Shown: positions 34,369-47,665, counted from the stretch's first letter. The stretch is 64,000 nucleotides of DNA from Acarospora socialis (GCA_025617375.2 JAMYGW020000008.1:558001-622000); one strand, 5' to 3'. Numbers and translations are program-made. The notes: generated from the letters alone by a model not told the origin.

Positions 34369-36530
34369 CTAAGTCCTACTATTATACTGTGCCCACCTCT
34401 TACGGTAATCTCGTTCAATCTCCCACGTCGCCCTCGGTCCCAGATGAATCAAGGGCGTTCTTTCCTCATCGAAGATCCTATCTCCCTCTTCACCGTCCAG
34501 CTTTATGTGTTGCGGACGGCCGCCGCTACAAGGGTCGCCCTGGGTCTCGTAGTGCGTCTGATGTTCTCCGTTGAGGAGGACGTAACGAAGGTATCTGATC
34601 CCACGGCAGAATGAGCGTGGCTTGCTCAGTTGTTGTCGGTAGCGGAGTAGGTCTAGAGGGTCTTTGCCTGGGCAAGACAGGAAAGTGATCTTTCGGAGAC
34701 GCGGATGCATGGGTACGAAGACGTCATTGAAGTTAAGCAAGAGCTCCTAAGGTGAGTTTGGTTAGGGGCTGTACAAGTCTTCTCGGCTTCCGTAGAGGAG
34801 TAAGAGGTTAGACTTACTAAATCTCTATACTTCAATGCCAGTGCAATCCGTTCGAGATTAGGAAGGGCATTGCTCAGGTGATGCAGATCTTGGCGACCGA
34901 TGTCATACATGTCCGCCGGGAAATGGAGACTTCTGAGCTTGGGGAGATTGCTCAGGGCGACCTCAATCAGTCGTCTCAGGCCCTGATGCTGAGCCTCCCC
35001 GGAGTCGATGATTCCCGTTTGATACCACAGACTCATACCTTCACCTAGGCTCTGGACGCCGAGCAATTGCCGATCCGGAAGCGGCTTTGAGAAGGTCAAG
35101 GTTTCAAGATCCTTCTGGTCACTAAGGAACTCGACTAGCTGTGGAGTGAGGAGATCGTAGTCGATGTCTCTCAAGCCTCGAAGGCTGACGGAGCCCTTCA
35201 AGTCATCCCAAAGTTCTGCATGGGCCTTGCAATTGGGCAGGCGGAGATCCTTGATGTATTCCTTGCTAAAGATGACTTGGAAAGCATCGGACGGAATACC
35301 GAAATGGTGGAGCTCAAGAGATTCAAGCCGAAACACGGTGTCCCATTGCAGTGGATCGGTTGGATCCCTATAGGCAAGAGGAAGTCTCGCCCTACTGCAG
35401 CCCTCTTCCACAGGAGTCGGGAAGAGCGCCCTGAAGTATTTGTCCATCTCTTCTGGCTCTGGCGGAACGAAGTCATCCGTGTCCCAGCTGTAAGGGCGGC
35501 TATGGGCGGTCAGTTCGACCACCAGTGAGCGCAGACTTAGAGCGCGGGCTGCGAGCCCGTCAGCGAGCTGCGGGAAAGCTTCGACGAATTCGTCCAAGAT
35601 AGGCAGGCTTAGAATTGTGAGAGATGCCAGATTCTTATATCTCTTCAGCTCCACTGCGAGCATTCCGCAATCCTCCGGATATCTGACTGGAACGGTGAGC
35701 GAGCTTAGAGAGTATGGGAGCTTCATAAGCTGGTTCATGTCCGCAAGTCGCCAGTCAACATCGGCCCTGTATTCGTGCAGGTTGACCAGATCGCTGAGGC
35801 TGCCTAGCTGTAGTCTCCACGGATCTGGAGGCTGAACATCCTGATCCCAGAGCTGACCCCAAGCGGTGGAGGGGTAAGTCCCCGAGAATCGAAAGAGCGA
35901 CGTGTACCTGCTGTGCTTCTTCACTTGGCAACTGAGGTATTTGGCGCGTCCCACAAGCCGGTCGTCAAGCCAGCCTCTGGCCATAGCTTCTGCAGCATCC
36001 CAAGACATCCTTTCTAAGGGGACATCTCCGAGGGAGGGTGCCATACCATGGCGTCTTGACTTGATAGGGTCGTCGCTGAAAAATAGATGTATTGTCTGGT
36101 AGGCTTTCTTAATGAGCACGTCGTAATGGGCCTTGGAAGTGCAGGCTAGATTGACCAGATCACGGGTGTCGGTAATCTAAGTATGTCAGCCATTGTCAAT
36201 GTCGTCGTAGTTAAATGAAAAAGGTTAGGAATGAGTGATGGTGGTGTGACTTTGCGATGATAGCCGCAGGACCGTGAACATGACAATGAGGTAGAGAATA
36301 AAACGGTAAAGTTCGGATATGCTTACCTGATCTGCAATGAGCAGAGAGAACCATACTGTGCTCGACATGCTGGACAGCGAAGCTTTTCGGTCCTTTGAAA
36401 ACCATGCTCCTGGCTTCCATACTAGTGATCCGGGCTGCCTCGATTGGGTCATTGACAGGTTATCGTCTGACGTCTCAATACGCCAAGATGGCATATTTTC
36501 TCCGATTGTCTTTCCATCGGATCCAGCCAT
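34369..36530 (-). CDS. F-box/LRR-like protein of unknown substrate
   Basis: Three exons at 36327-36530, 34818-36176 and 34369-34746 give about 646 residues. Introns of 149 and 71 bp have GTAAGC/GTAAGT donors. The short stretch across the first junction, ITDTRDLVNLACTSKAHYDVL, resembles the second half of an F-box. The rest alternates leucine-rich strands and helices (LRSLVVELT, LESLELHHFGI, LRDIDYDLL, LETLTFSKPL, LRRLIEVAL, LRSLHFPADM), like degenerate leucine-rich repeats. If it is an F-box protein it would recruit a target to an SCF ubiquitin ligase. The first exon (MAGSDGKT) lacks the usual LPxEL start of an F-box, so the call is tentative. It is the first gene to the right of the transposon nest. 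Confidence 0.7.
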
Positions 36531-37849
36531 GGCGGACTTTGAGGGATACCTTAGTGTGGCAGTTACATCGATCGAATAATCTCTTAAAGGAAGCAGCGAA
36601 GAGCACACTGTAAGTCATCTGTAAGAGGACTGTTTGACATGGTAGATTATGATTGACTTTATATAGAAAGCGGAACAAGTATCGGTAAAAGTGAATGGTA
36701 AAGTCCTAATCCATGACAGTTGCCCGGAGGCTGTCGCAAAGTCGCAGCTCTGGCTTGTGATACTCGAGTGTTAAGGAATGTAGAAGGAAGCTCGTTGTGC
36801 AGGATCCGCTTGCTATATAAGTTTGCGACATGAGTATAATGTGATAATGATACCAACTGACCATTGCGAACGGACAAGTCTCTGGCTCAGACCGCAATGC
36901 TAACTCAGAACGAAAACATAGCAGATACCAAAGTCTGCGAAAAACATGCAGGACAGTTTAAAACTGTCCCTAAAGACGTGAAACAGTCTTGGCTCTGCAT
37001 TTTGCTCGTATTGACACATAAGATGGGCAGAGACAGGATTCAATAAAGAGTGGAAACTGATCTGAGTCGTAGCTACGTAGCTAAAGTCTTCCACCAAGAC
37101 TGAAAGACATGAATAGGACGGAGGTAGGTGAAAGCTGGGGAAAGCAGTCAAGTCAACCAGGAAGCTAAACCACATCGAGCGGCTGAACCAAAGGTCGAGA
37201 CTGTCATGAAAAACTAAAGTGCGGAGGATACGTCGAGAACGAACCATGGTACTGATAGCGACTGGTACATCATTTTCAAATCGAACAGGCGGAAGATCCG
37301 GCTAAACCGAGGCATCTGAGAACAGTCGTAATCGAGCCCGAGGGGCTTTTCAGCGCTAAGTCGATGAGCACTCAGCTATCGGTGCGAAGGCGAACCAAGG
37401 CGAAGCTCAGGTTCCTTTCGAGACGACCCCGCATAACTGGCATACACATACACTTTGAGCATTGACGGCCGTGTTTATCGTACAGAAGTAGCAGAGCGAA
37501 AAGGGGAGTTGAGTCGAGATTGAGGTTGAAGAGAAAAAGGTGATGCCCGCTTAGTCATGTCTCGCATCGTGGGCCGCTAGTCCAGCTATGGTCCAGGGCT
37601 TGACAGCATGAGTATCTTTCGGAAAGCACTTGATCGGCGGCTAAGGTAGATAAGGTAGGTAGGTAGGCTTCATATTCTTCGTAACGGTCTCTAGACTGAC
37701 ATCAAACTTGGCCACAGATACATCAAAACACCCTCACGTACTCCAACCTGCAATGCCGCAAAATAGTTGATCGTTGTAGAACGTTGAATCACAAGAATCT
37801 CCTCTTCGCCGAAGATATCTTCGGGTCGAACGAATGTCTTCACTGATTC
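36531..37849. other. Intergenic, no gene seen
   Basis: Promoter side of the F-box-like gene and 3' side of VPS62. A short GGTAGGTAGGTAGG run lies near 37655. A minus-strand frame at 36900-37247 is hydrophobic but has no family features. Confidence 0.45.
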
Positions 37850-39830
37850 CTAACTCATCTCTTCACCAGAACCCACACCCTGCCAGCGTTTAGCCCTTCG
37901 GTGTCCATCAAGCGATTTCCTGATCACGCAAGGGTCATCAGGGCCTCCTTGGCAGACCTTCTTCCTTCCTAGGTTCTTGAAGCGAGGTCCTAACGGCCCA
38001 GTAACATAGTGATACTGGCCGGCGAAACGGTATTGTCTGCTGTCGCTGAGGGGGTAGTATTTATCTCCCCACCGTCCACGAAAATAGAACCACTCCGTTG
38101 GTGCGTGAGGCGTTACATTTGAAGAACGGAGTGTATCGTTGAGATAGTCGTACGTGTAAGCGTGAGAATTCAGGAGCGGGTCCCAGAGTGGACCGCGGTC
38201 TGTCTCATCATGCAGCAAACCCAAGGGCAGCACGTAAGGGTGCCGGCCGGGGGTGGCGTACATGGCGTGTGTACCGGTAGCGGAGTAGATGACCGGCTAA
38301 AGCAGTTGATTTAGTACGGGATCAAGGAAAGAGCATACATCGATCAAGTCTTACACGTCTGCCAATCTTCTCCACAGCCTCATAGGTGTAAGCTGCTCCG
38401 AACGAGTGCTCGCTGAGAAATACGGCCTTGGGCTGGCCATGATGAAAACGCACCATCGAGTGTTCCCAATCTCCGACATGGTTGCCAAAGCGCACGTTGA
38501 GCACCACATTACCGAGGTTGTAGCTATAGAAGTAGAACCAGAAAGCGTCAACTACTCCGTGCCCTTTGTCCACAACCACAAGGACGGCGGGCGCATCACT
38601 TCGCCCACCCTTGACTGGCTCGTTCAAGGCATTATTGGTTGCTCTAGCATGTATCTGGTCTGGATTCGGGCGTTCTCCGCCCTGTTCTTGAAAGCTGCCT
38701 TGGCCAACGTCGGACCACTCTGTGCCTGCGTCCTCGATGTCTTCAGGTGGAAGGTCATTAGTTTCCGCATTCCATTCGATCCAAGGAACATCCGCCTCCT
38801 TCTCCCCCTCCGATACAGAAGGTGTTTTGGGAATATTTTTCTCCCCTCCGAGCCAGTCCGGTCTGTCTTCCACGTTGTCATCACTGGTCAAATATACAAA
38901 TCTTCCCCGGTTCCATTGATTTAGATCGTTCAGATTCGTGAGATTCGGGTGATCCGACCGTGCTTGTACAGGAGTGTAATTAAGGTGTGGTGTTGTATGA
39001 ATCAGATGATCTGCTATATCGCCTGGCCAAAACTGTTCACCAGAGTATAAATGTACGAGGGGCGCATAGTCAAAAACGTATCCAGGGATTTCGCGTAATA
39101 CGCGCTCGTCGTCGGACCAATCGTCCGGCTTGCTCTTGCCTTTCGTCCAGGCTGAACGCCATGACACGTCCGGGTTTAATGGTTCCTGCTCTTTGCGTTG
39201 CGTATGTCCGCCGATGCGGATGTGACTCCGGAGGTGGCTAGCACCGCAGATACTGAACCACTGACAAGTCTTGCGATCGAGCCATGAGTTTGAAGTAGCA
39301 ATCCAGTTTGCATCCTCCTGGCCTCCGAGACCGGAGTGATGGTAAAGTTCGTTCAAGGTAATGTAGCCCAGCAAGGACGAGATGGCAGCGATGAAAGCTC
39401 TCTTTTTGACCGCCATTTCCTCTTGCGCAACAGATAATCTGAAGTGAAGACTAGATCCACCGATGGGATCTGTTGAGAAGAGGGGTGCGCCATTATGGGA
39501 TACTTCTGTTTTTGTTGGTTGTTGTTGTTGTTGTTGTAGTTGGGTGTGATGGTGATTCCACGCTATCTGGCCTGTTGGTTGCTGAGACTCAGCCCCGAAC
39601 TCGAGGAAGTCGACGCTGGGCTGAGGGTCCGGTAAGGTTTCAACAACATCTGAAGCTGCAGCCACAGGGTCAAAAATAGAAGAAGCGGAAGACGCGCTCA
39701 ACAAGTAGGATTTAGTTGTAGAAGATAGCAGCGGTACCTGACCGCCATAATGTATAATGGCCAGCGCTTCATGAAACGCTAGGCCCACGACTAGTAAGAC
39801 TCTGGAGATCCATCCTCTCCTAATGATCAT
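37850..39830 (-). CDS. VPS62: Vps62-like vacuolar protein sorting protein
   Basis: Two exons (38355-39830 and 37850-38296, 58-bp intron) give about 640 residues. The N-terminus (RVLLVVGLAFHEALA) is a signal peptide or anchor. A poly-Gln tract lies near residue 100. The conserved Vps62 domain begins at YVFDYAPLVHLYSGEQFWPGDI and includes VDKGHGVVDAFWFYFYSYN, VRFGNHVGDWEHSMVRFH, AYTYEAVEKIGRRPVIYSA and GTHAMYATPG. Yeast Vps62 is needed for normal vacuolar protein sorting; its biochemical role is unknown. The C-terminal DPCVIRKSL region is complete and the frame is intact. Confidence 0.93.
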
Positions 39831-40569
39831 CGAAAGTTTGAGGATATTAGGGAGAATATGCCGTATATGTATATTTGACTTGTACCTTCTAACTCTCGTC
39901 CGTGTAAGATGCGTTCATTGTGATAGCGGGCGTGGGGCTTTCATAGATGGTGCGGGAGTCAGTTCAGATGTTGGTGGGGGCCGTGGGGGAAGCTTGGTAC
40001 GCTTCGTACCTATGCGGAGGTAAGGTTGAGGGCGGAGTGGAAAGCTTGACTCCACCTCGTCGATACCTTATGTATCGATCTAAACTTATCCGACTTACAG
40101 AACTCCGTGCGAACTCATCTTAAAGAAGTAAATTGTTGGCTTCGTGTCAATTAGCATCTAGTGAGTTGTCTCTGAATGTGTTCTATCCATCATCTCTTTG
40201 TATATGAATGTTTCGTAACTTTTTCATATCGTAACCCTTGAAAATCTTTTTGTACATTCTCTCGATTTGCTGGTGATCAGCTACACCTGTTACTAGGCAA
40301 CTATGCCAGAGACATTGAGTTTGTATAGTTTCTATTGCATACCTCGAGAGCGGTGGATACTTATTGATTTGATCTCGAAGTACGGAGGTACTTTACCTCT
40401 CAAGGATGTGGACGAGAAGCTTTTGGGGTTTCCATCGGAGATAAATATCGACTGAGCTGATGTCTTGAATGACCCTAGAAGATCCAGACCAGGCCATTCG
40501 CGTCATGTTGCAACTTAGCGGCATTGGTGAGACTTTGACTGTCCGATTATGCACGCCTGATTGGCCTTG
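39831..40569. other. Divergent intergenic region
   Basis: Separates VPS62 (minus) from the TFIIIC subunit gene (plus). No coding sequence is supported. Confidence 0.5.
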
Positions 40570-41821
40570 ATGTCGTTGAAGGGCCACGCTTTCGTCTCAG
40601 CAGAAGCTGGGGATGAATCGGATTGGGAATATGAATATCATGATACACAAACAGAGGTACTGCTACACCGTAGTATTCTCATCTGTTCTGGGCTAACCAC
40701 TCGTACATTTCCAGTCGTTCTATGTGACCGTCGACCTGTCTTCGACTATTGGCCCTATTAGGCCCAAGAACAAGCCCAAGGTGCAACCGACAAACGAAGG
40801 GACGCCAGCGACGCCAGCGACGCCAGCTCAATCCGCACAATCTCCCGTTGCTACACCAGACCCTTCGCAACCCGTCTCCACACCCCAGCTCAACGGAAAG
40901 ACTCCCGAACCTCCAGGCGAAGAAGACCAGGATGCACCAGAAGACAACCGCATTCAGATCCTCGACCTGCACACTCCGAACCCCATCATATCTTACCGGA
41001 ACCACATATATGACTGCCGATGGACCTCTACCATCGGCACTGACTTGTTGATCACAGCACCTGACCCAGACTTGGAGTTCCCAAAGCTTGTCGAAGAAGA
41101 CGGCTTCGACATACTTGCAGCCAGCTCCATTAAGATTGTCGGTCAGAGCGCACTGTTGGTGCCAAAGCCTGATGCCAGAGTTTCGCGGAATGCAGCCTCA
41201 GACGAACTCGTGAACCAAGAGGGGAATGAAGGCGGCGTCAGAATACCTGTCGGAATAGCTTCTTCGAAAGCTAGGCAAAACCAAGCCCGGTTCTTAGAAC
41301 GACTTATCAACGTCAAGCAAGCGAAGGGAGAACGAGACGCCGTGACAGTGCACAGCCAGAAGCGAATGACGAATTCAGGATGGCGAGTGCGTCAGAATCA
41401 GAGGAGGGCGGAAGAGCAGGCGGAAATGGAGAACTTGAGAAGACTAGCGGCTAATGGCGATGAAGGTGCGAGCAAGGCGTTGAAAGAGATGGAAGGTCAA
41501 GTCAACGAGAGCGACGAGGAAGCAGAGGCGGCTGCAAACATAGCAGAGAGCGGTAGAGGTGGGATAAGAGGTAGAGCTAGAGGGAGGTATAGGAAGCAAG
41601 GGCAAAAGAGAAGAGCACTTGGAGGTCTATTCAGAGACTACAGACCTGCGGATGGAGATGAAGAAGGCGCCGACATCAGGGCCATGTCGACCACGACACC
41701 GTCGACTTGGCCTGCGGTGGGCGATGTAGTAGCTCCGGATGATACAACTACGACGACGACAACCAAATCTAACGAGCCTGTCATTGGAGCAGACACGGAA
41801 ATGCCGGACGCTCCTCTATAG
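40570..41821 (+). CDS. sfc7: TFIIIC triple-barrel subunit (Sfc7/Tfc7 type)
   Basis: Two exons (40570-40656 and 40715-41821) give about 398 residues. The family motifs are DESDWEYEYHDTQTESFYVTVDL across the intron (here read in two parts, DWEYEYHDTQTE and SFYVTVDLS) and IQILDLHTPNPIISYRNH followed by YDCRWTSTIGTDLLI, matching the TFIIIC sub6 triple-barrel domain. An Ala/Thr/Pro-rich insertion splits the barrel near residues 45-95. The C-terminal half holds basic and coiled segments and an RGRGRYRK-like Arg/Gly patch. TFIIIC binds the A and B boxes of tRNA genes and recruits TFIIIB for Pol III. The start at 40570 is the first ATG in frame. Confidence 0.85.
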
Positions 41822-42188
41822 AAGATTGACTTGTCACAGCGTCCCAGCGACGCTGTGGGACACTAGCTTGCTATTAGAGACTGGCCCCAACTGATTTATG
41901 GCCTTGAAGTTTAAAAAAACAGTGGAAAACCTACATATCATAACAGTAACCTGCATCGCTATTCTTTTCTCAGCCAATCACCAACTGCACATCTCAGCTG
42001 ACATCAGCAACCCGTCGAACCTCGGCTCAACCCGCCCCCAAGCACTTCCCAAGCCCTCCCAAGCTCCCTCTACCCTCACCTTCGCTCTGACTCTCCACCC
42101 CCCAAACCGACCTCTCAACTCCCCTCCTTCCCGAACCCACGCCCGTTCGAACCCTCCTCCCCTCCACCCCATCACACCACCATCGGAA
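41822..42188. promoter_or_regulatory. Pyrimidine-rich leader upstream of cytochrome b5
   Basis: From about 42005 to 42180 the plus strand is dominated by C and T runs, as is common in leaders and core promoters of well-expressed fungal genes. The open frame that extends upstream of the cytochrome b5 ATG through this tract is Pro/Ser-rich and not conserved-looking. Confidence 0.4.
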
Positions 42189-42625
42189 ATGTCCGCCGAC
42201 AAGACGCTCTCCCCTTCCGAAGTCTCAGCGCACAACACGCCAGAAAAAGGCCTCTACATCATCATCGACGAGTCCGTGTACGACGTGACGGGCTTCGTGG
42301 ACGAACATCCGGGCGGGGCGAAGATATTGAAGAGGGTTGGGGGGAAGGATGCTAGTAAGCAGTTTTGGAAGGTATGTTGGTTCCTTGTTTCGATGTTGCG
42401 AGTAGAGGTGGGATAGAAGTGAGGGGTTGGAAAGGTCGTGCTAGACGGAGAGAGGTGGAAGGGAGGTCCAGGGGGGAGCGGAAAGGGAAAAATGGGAAAG
42501 GGCAAGGAGGCGGGGAGATGGAAGTGAAGCTGACTCGAGGGTTATAGTATCATAATGAGAGTGTACTGAAGAAGTATGAGGGGCGGTTGAAGATTGGGAA
42601 GGTGGGGGAGAAGGCGAAGTTGTGA
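42189..42625 (+). CDS. Small soluble cytochrome b5-like haem protein
   Basis: Two exons (42189-42371 and 42548-42625, 176-bp intron) give 86 residues. The haem domain shows YIIIDESVYDVTGFVDEHPGG with the first axial His in HPGG and the second in FWKYHNES, created exactly at the splice junction. There is no C-terminal membrane anchor, unlike the ER form, so it is probably soluble. It resembles the short fungal cytochrome b5-like group rather than a fused domain. Electron partners are unknown. It is convergent with SCJ1, whose stop lies 281 bp away. Confidence 0.88.
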
Positions 42626-42906
42626 TGTTTTGTTCGAGGGGCAAAGGGTTGGAATATGCTTTGCGCGGTAGAGGACATTTCTCGGAGGAGAGAGCGGTTT
42701 TAGATGGGACGAGGCGGTGTATATATTGGAGAAGGCTGCTTGGACAGTACTCTAGATGGGACTGAGTGTTCTACATGCGCGCAGAGTTGCGGCTGGCCGT
42801 GGTTGTGCGACCGGCTGATGCCCATGTCTATATTATCGCATCTAAAACCTTGATTGCAACCTTTATAAGAATGCCGCGGTGATGGTACAGTGCTTCAAGA
42901 ACAAAC

Positions 42907-44218
42907 TCAAAGCTCGTCGTGAGCTTTCGGCGCAGGTCTGCCGCTGTCCTTCCCTAAATCCACTCCCTTCTTCTTCCGCCACTTCTCCCAGACCGCCCAG
43001 AACTCCTTCTCCATCGACTTATCCATCTGATCTGGAAACACGACCGTGTACTCCACATGAAGTGCGCCAAACGCCCCGTCCGAAGCCGCATCGTCGTTTT
43101 GGTGATGCCATATCGGCATGCCCTCGCCTTTGACGATCTCCACGGCGTTGGGCTGGACCACCTCACCCCGTTTCCTTGACAGTTGCACCACATGTCCGTC
43201 AAGATGGGTGATGTTCCTGGTCCAGTCACCCAGCCACGCTTCTCGCACGCTCAGAACCTCTTTCCAGAACAGGTCATCGCCTTTCCTCCTAAAGAATGTC
43301 CCGTCCGTCCTCTCTTCGTCGTTGGCGCCCAGTTCCGGGGTGTGTTCCGCCAGCTGCACGACCAAGTCCCCAGCCACCCAGTCCGGACTCTCATCCGCCT
43401 CATTTTCATACACCAGTCTCTCCCCCTTTGGCATCCCCTTCTCCACACTCAACGAGTGAGTCGCAACCTTCCTCACAACCTTCGATCCCCCACAGACCTT
43501 GCAAGGGTGTTTAATCGACTGGCCCTTGCCTCCACAAACATCGCAACCCATCTGCACCTGCTGGAAGATGCCCGGCGCAAGCATATGCTTCTGCACCACC
43601 ATCCCGCGTCCCCCACACTTCCCACACGTCTCCACCTCCCCGTCCGCGCTCCCACTGCCCTCACACTCCTCGCAGATCTGCTGCTTCTCAACGCTGAACT
43701 CCGTTTCGCGCCCGTTGTAGAAATCCCTCAGCGGCAAGTGCACGCGCACCTCCATGTCCGGACCCCGGCGCTGGCCACCACCGTGTCCGAAGTGACCTCC
43801 GCCGCCGAAGAAGCGAGAGAAGAGATCGAAGGGGTCATGCTGGCGGGCCTGACCGCCTTGTTTGTGCTGATTGAGGCCCTCATGCCCGTACTGGTCGTAG
43901 ATGCGCCGCGTTTCTGCCGTGGAGAGGGCGTCGTAGGCTTCGGCTATTGCGACGAATTTGTGATGGGCGGAGTCATTCCCTCTGCGGAGTGGGACGTATT
44001 AGAACCATGGTAGCCAAAGCCGGGACGTGGGTCCTCAGCCAAGCTTTAATGACTTACGGATTCTTGTCCGGATGGTACTTCTTACTCAATGTCCGGTATG
44101 CGCGCTTGATATCTCTGTCAGACGCTGATCTATCGATGTCTAACAACTTGTAATAGTCTTCGGCACCCAAAGCTAGGGGGAGCACGCAGAGCAGCAGCAA
44201 CGCTGGCGAAAACCGCAT
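42907..44218 (-). CDS. SCJ1: ER-lumenal DnaJ co-chaperone (Scj1/ERdj3 type)
   Basis: Two exons (44058-44218 and 42907-43981) give 411 residues. A signal peptide ([19 protein letters not shown]) is followed by a J domain with HPD at 49-51, a Gly/Phe-rich linker ([13 protein letters not shown]), a zinc domain with four CxxCxGxG-type repeats ([32 protein letters not shown]), and the C-terminal substrate domains. The protein ends in HDEL, the ER retrieval signal. It would stimulate BiP/Kar2 in the ER lumen during folding and degradation. All key residues are present. I chose Met at 44218, just before the signal peptide, over an in-frame Met at 44272. Confidence 0.95.
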
Positions 44219-44711
44219 CTTTGCCCGTACTCGGTGGCGGTGACACCCCGGCGTCGAGCCGCCTACAGTCAATACTGATGACGGTCAATTAATAGGTGGG
44301 ATTTTTCAGTAAAGTAGAAAGAAGTAACGCCAAAAGGAAATCCCTATCGAGATGATCAAATTTAGCAGCCAGGTGGCCCTATCTTGACAGCTTACCTAGC
44401 AGCGCTTAAGGCTGGAACATCGAAAACCCGAACTCCGAATACAGTCGCGCGTCTATCTATGGTTCCCTGCTACCAAAGTAGAGTACAGTAGTAAGGGTAC
44501 AAAGTTAGTAGTGGAGTCTTACCACGGAGTAGCTTCGTACCAGTTATGGGTTATGCCCTAAGCTCTGAGTACATGGCTGCTGCCCCCACGCTTGAAGAGT
44601 GGGCTCAAAGACGCCTTCACATATCATCCACACATCCCTCAAGTTTGAGTCAAGTTCCATATCACCTTTGCAGAATATTACCATCGCGTACACAACATAC
44701 AGCGCGTCAAA
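44219..44711. other. Divergent intergenic region
   Basis: Separates SCJ1 (minus) from the F-box gene (plus). I could not identify an unfolded-protein-response element with confidence. Confidence 0.45.
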
Positions 44712-46541
44712 ATGGCGTCCATATCCCACCTGCCCCCTGAGATCCTTGATCGCATCGTCTTCTTCCTCCCCTCTCTTAAAGATTACGATTTTGATTCACG
44801 CACGCAGACTAGCGGTCCTCCGCTTGCCCGACTCGCTACCATTGACCGGCGCTGGCGTGAAGCTGTGGAACATGTATTGTTCCATCACCTGCGTGTCAGC
44901 AGCTTCGATGTGGACGACTTCGCGACATGCTTCAGTAGGCAGCGCCGCAGACGGCGTCACATACTACACGAGTTGCATTATATAGTACTCGATTGCAGGG
45001 CGGACGAAGAGTATCTTTTACCCGATCCTAGAGATCCTGCTTCCATGGGTCTGTTCCAGGCCAGTATGACTGCTGCCCTGAAGCGTTTGTTCAAGGAGTT
45101 GGGGAATTGGAGGAGGATGGATCTGGACGACGCTGTTCCTGTTCCGATCTACCTGGACAAGCTTCGCGTTACTTTCGATGGGACCCCATGGTATGGTGAT
45201 CATATAGATAAGTGGGCATCAAAGGAAATCCACGAACTAGCCCAACCCTACTTGAAGCTTTTATCTTCGCCGAGATTGACACTACTGGATACGCCGCCGG
45301 AAGACTTCAGTGAAACGTATGGGCTTGACGCGATCTGTCCGTCAAAGGAATTGTATATCGACAGTGACCTGTGCAAACTAGCGCCTGGGTCCATTATCAC
45401 TTTGGCGAGGTGTGTGCCAGCTGTGGACAGGTTAGAGATCCATATACATGGCGGGCAGCGCAATGATCCTCCCTATAGTGAGATCATAAGGGCTGTCAGA
45501 GATGGTCAGTTTTCTACCGATCCTTCATGTTATCCCTCGTTGCCCTGCGCATGTCTTCCACATCGCGCGGAGAGAACCTTTGTATGTCGCTTTCTTTTCA
45601 TTGCTTTCCTCACTTGTGAAATCCTAGAACGCAGGAACAGGGTCTTACTGCAACTACCTCTTTCGGATATTGTGAACGTCGATAGTAACTAACTCCGGCA
45701 AATAGATCTGGCGGCCAATGTTAATCTGCTTCCACCATCACTCCGATCAGTCGAAGTCGTGTTGGATACTATGTCCCCGAGCGAGCACACACAGTCAGTG
45801 CCAGATTATCGATCCGGGACAGGTCCACCAACAGACAAGCTGTCCGAGTCACTTCGAATCTTTTCTCAACGTCTCGAAAACTTCAAGATCTCCATATCCC
45901 ATTTATCTCCTGAACTGTTTTGGCCTCAGTTTTCCGAACTAGATAACAATATCGAAGTCAACCCATTCTGGGCAAGTCTTCGGGACCTCCAGATCAACAC
46001 CACGATAATGACCCCCGCCGGTGGCTGGTCTCTGCAAGAACCAGACCTGCGCTTTACGGCCAGAGACTGGTCTCATCCAGCGTATTGGCGGCGTGGCCAG
46101 CTCTATCGTCAAAGACCCATCAGGGCATTCTTCGATACGTTCGCCATCTCTGTCGCCAGTGCGATGATCCAGATGCCGCAACTCAGACGATTGTGGTACA
46201 GAGCCAGTGGGGCCTTTCTAGAACACAATGGCTGGGAGTTCGTGTACCGCTGCGGCGGTCTTTACGAAAACAATGCCTCTCTTGGAAAAACAGCGAACGG
46301 GATGCCGAAAGTCGAGTGGATCATTTACTCCCCCAAAGAACAAGTGCAATGGAAACCACCGCCAGAAGCCCGGCGGTTATGGTGGGAGAAGTGCGGAGGC
46401 AATCTCGAGGAGGATCTCATCACATTGGACGTTACCGATCAGGAATTGTCCAGTACCGGTTTCACGAGAACCCGTGACGGGGCGCAAGTTCCATTTCTCG
46501 AGGCGCCGTGGGATAAGAACACCGAGGCTATAAGTTTTTGA
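44712..46541 (+). CDS. F-box domain protein of unknown substrate
   Basis: Exons 44712-45504 and 45706-46541 give about 543 residues. The N-terminus has a clear F-box beginning (HLPPEILDRIVFFLPS) followed by LARLATIDRRWREAVEHVLFHHL. The middle has leucine-rich strands (LKLLSSPRLTLLD, VDRLEIHIHG, LRSVEVVLD). A terminal part with RLWYRASGAFLEHNGWEFVY and PEARRLWWEKCGG is typical of large fungal F-box expansions. The 201-bp intron is long for this genome; a small extra exon inside it (near 45630-45680, reading LLQLPLSDIVN) is possible. The presumed role is a substrate receptor of an SCF ubiquitin ligase. Confidence 0.75.
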
Positions 46542-47665
46542 TGCTTTAGCGCGTTTTCTAAGATCTGATCCTTCTTACTCATTTGCGTGGTCGCTCAGAA
46601 TTCCCTTTACTGAAACGACAATTGAAGCACGCTCTAAAGTCTACTCGAGGGTGCTGGCATAGGGGGTATGCTCTTATCTATCATACTAAGATACAATATA
46701 TTAGTGCAAAATACAACATAAGAACGGATACAATGATCAGCATAATGATAACAGAAGCTTTCATAGCAAGCATCAGATTCGAGGACATCGGGAAAGAATT
46801 CTACGTTCTTAAGGTAGTCCCATAGTAACATAAGTGTTTACGCATAAGTTGACAGATTTTCGAGCAATGACAGTACGCAAATACGGAGATTCTACTGAAA
46901 CTCATAACAGCAAGATGGCAAGATACGGCTAGAGTAGGTGTAGCATGACTGAGGAGGACGAGAAAGGTTTTCCAGATACACGCGGCCAGTATTCGATTGC
47001 AGACGAGAGGAATGGACATACAACTCACAGGAAAAGCATGCAGAAACCCGGGCCACAGAAAGAGCGAAGCGCCAAGCCAACGGAAGAGAAGATTAAAGGC
47101 AAAGGCGCAACAAGAACAAATAATGAGGTCAGAGTCCTCTGCAAAACCTTGTACTCGAGATGCCCAGCCGGAATCAAGTCTTCGAAGGGCGGAAGTCTTC
47201 AACCCACTTCTTTAATATGCTGTACGTCTCGATCCATTGGTATGTTCGGGCGTGACCCACAAGAGTTATATGTTGGCTAAGCACATTCATCAGCCATATA
47301 TACGAGCTTAAGTTCCACAGGGAGCAACGGATAGTCGTTGATAACCCCTGATGTTGCGTCAGCGTCCCATTCTAGCTTCGCTGTGCTCGTCTCCTGGGTC
47401 AACGGACCAGATCCCCTTGACATTCTGACTGGCACGCAGCGTCAGGAGCTTGCTATCATGCCAAATCTAGCCGACACCTAAAGTCTGCAAACAGGCAAGA
47501 GATCTGTCAGTTGCTTCTACTCCTCTCATCAGTATATGTTAAAGACTGGGAGGACCACACGTTCGGATAGAGACCACGCGCGTCTCAGCCACGAGCCTTA
47601 TGCCCTACAATACCGAACGCCAAAGGGAGGGCCTACGTATCTACCGTTGAAGTCAAGGCAACCCG
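46542..47665. other. Intergenic, no gene seen
   Basis: About 1.1 kb with only short frames and no domain-like translation. Confidence 0.45.

Noticed and set aside
36900-37247. 115-codon hydrophobic minus-strand frame
   Set aside because: Phe/Ser-rich from A/G-rich DNA; no signal-peptide-plus-domain layout and no homologous motif.
43183-44013. 276-codon plus-strand frame opposite SCJ1, plus other overlapping plus-strand frames
   Set aside because: Antisense to an unmistakable DnaJ gene with HPD, zinc repeats and HDEL; no domain of its own.
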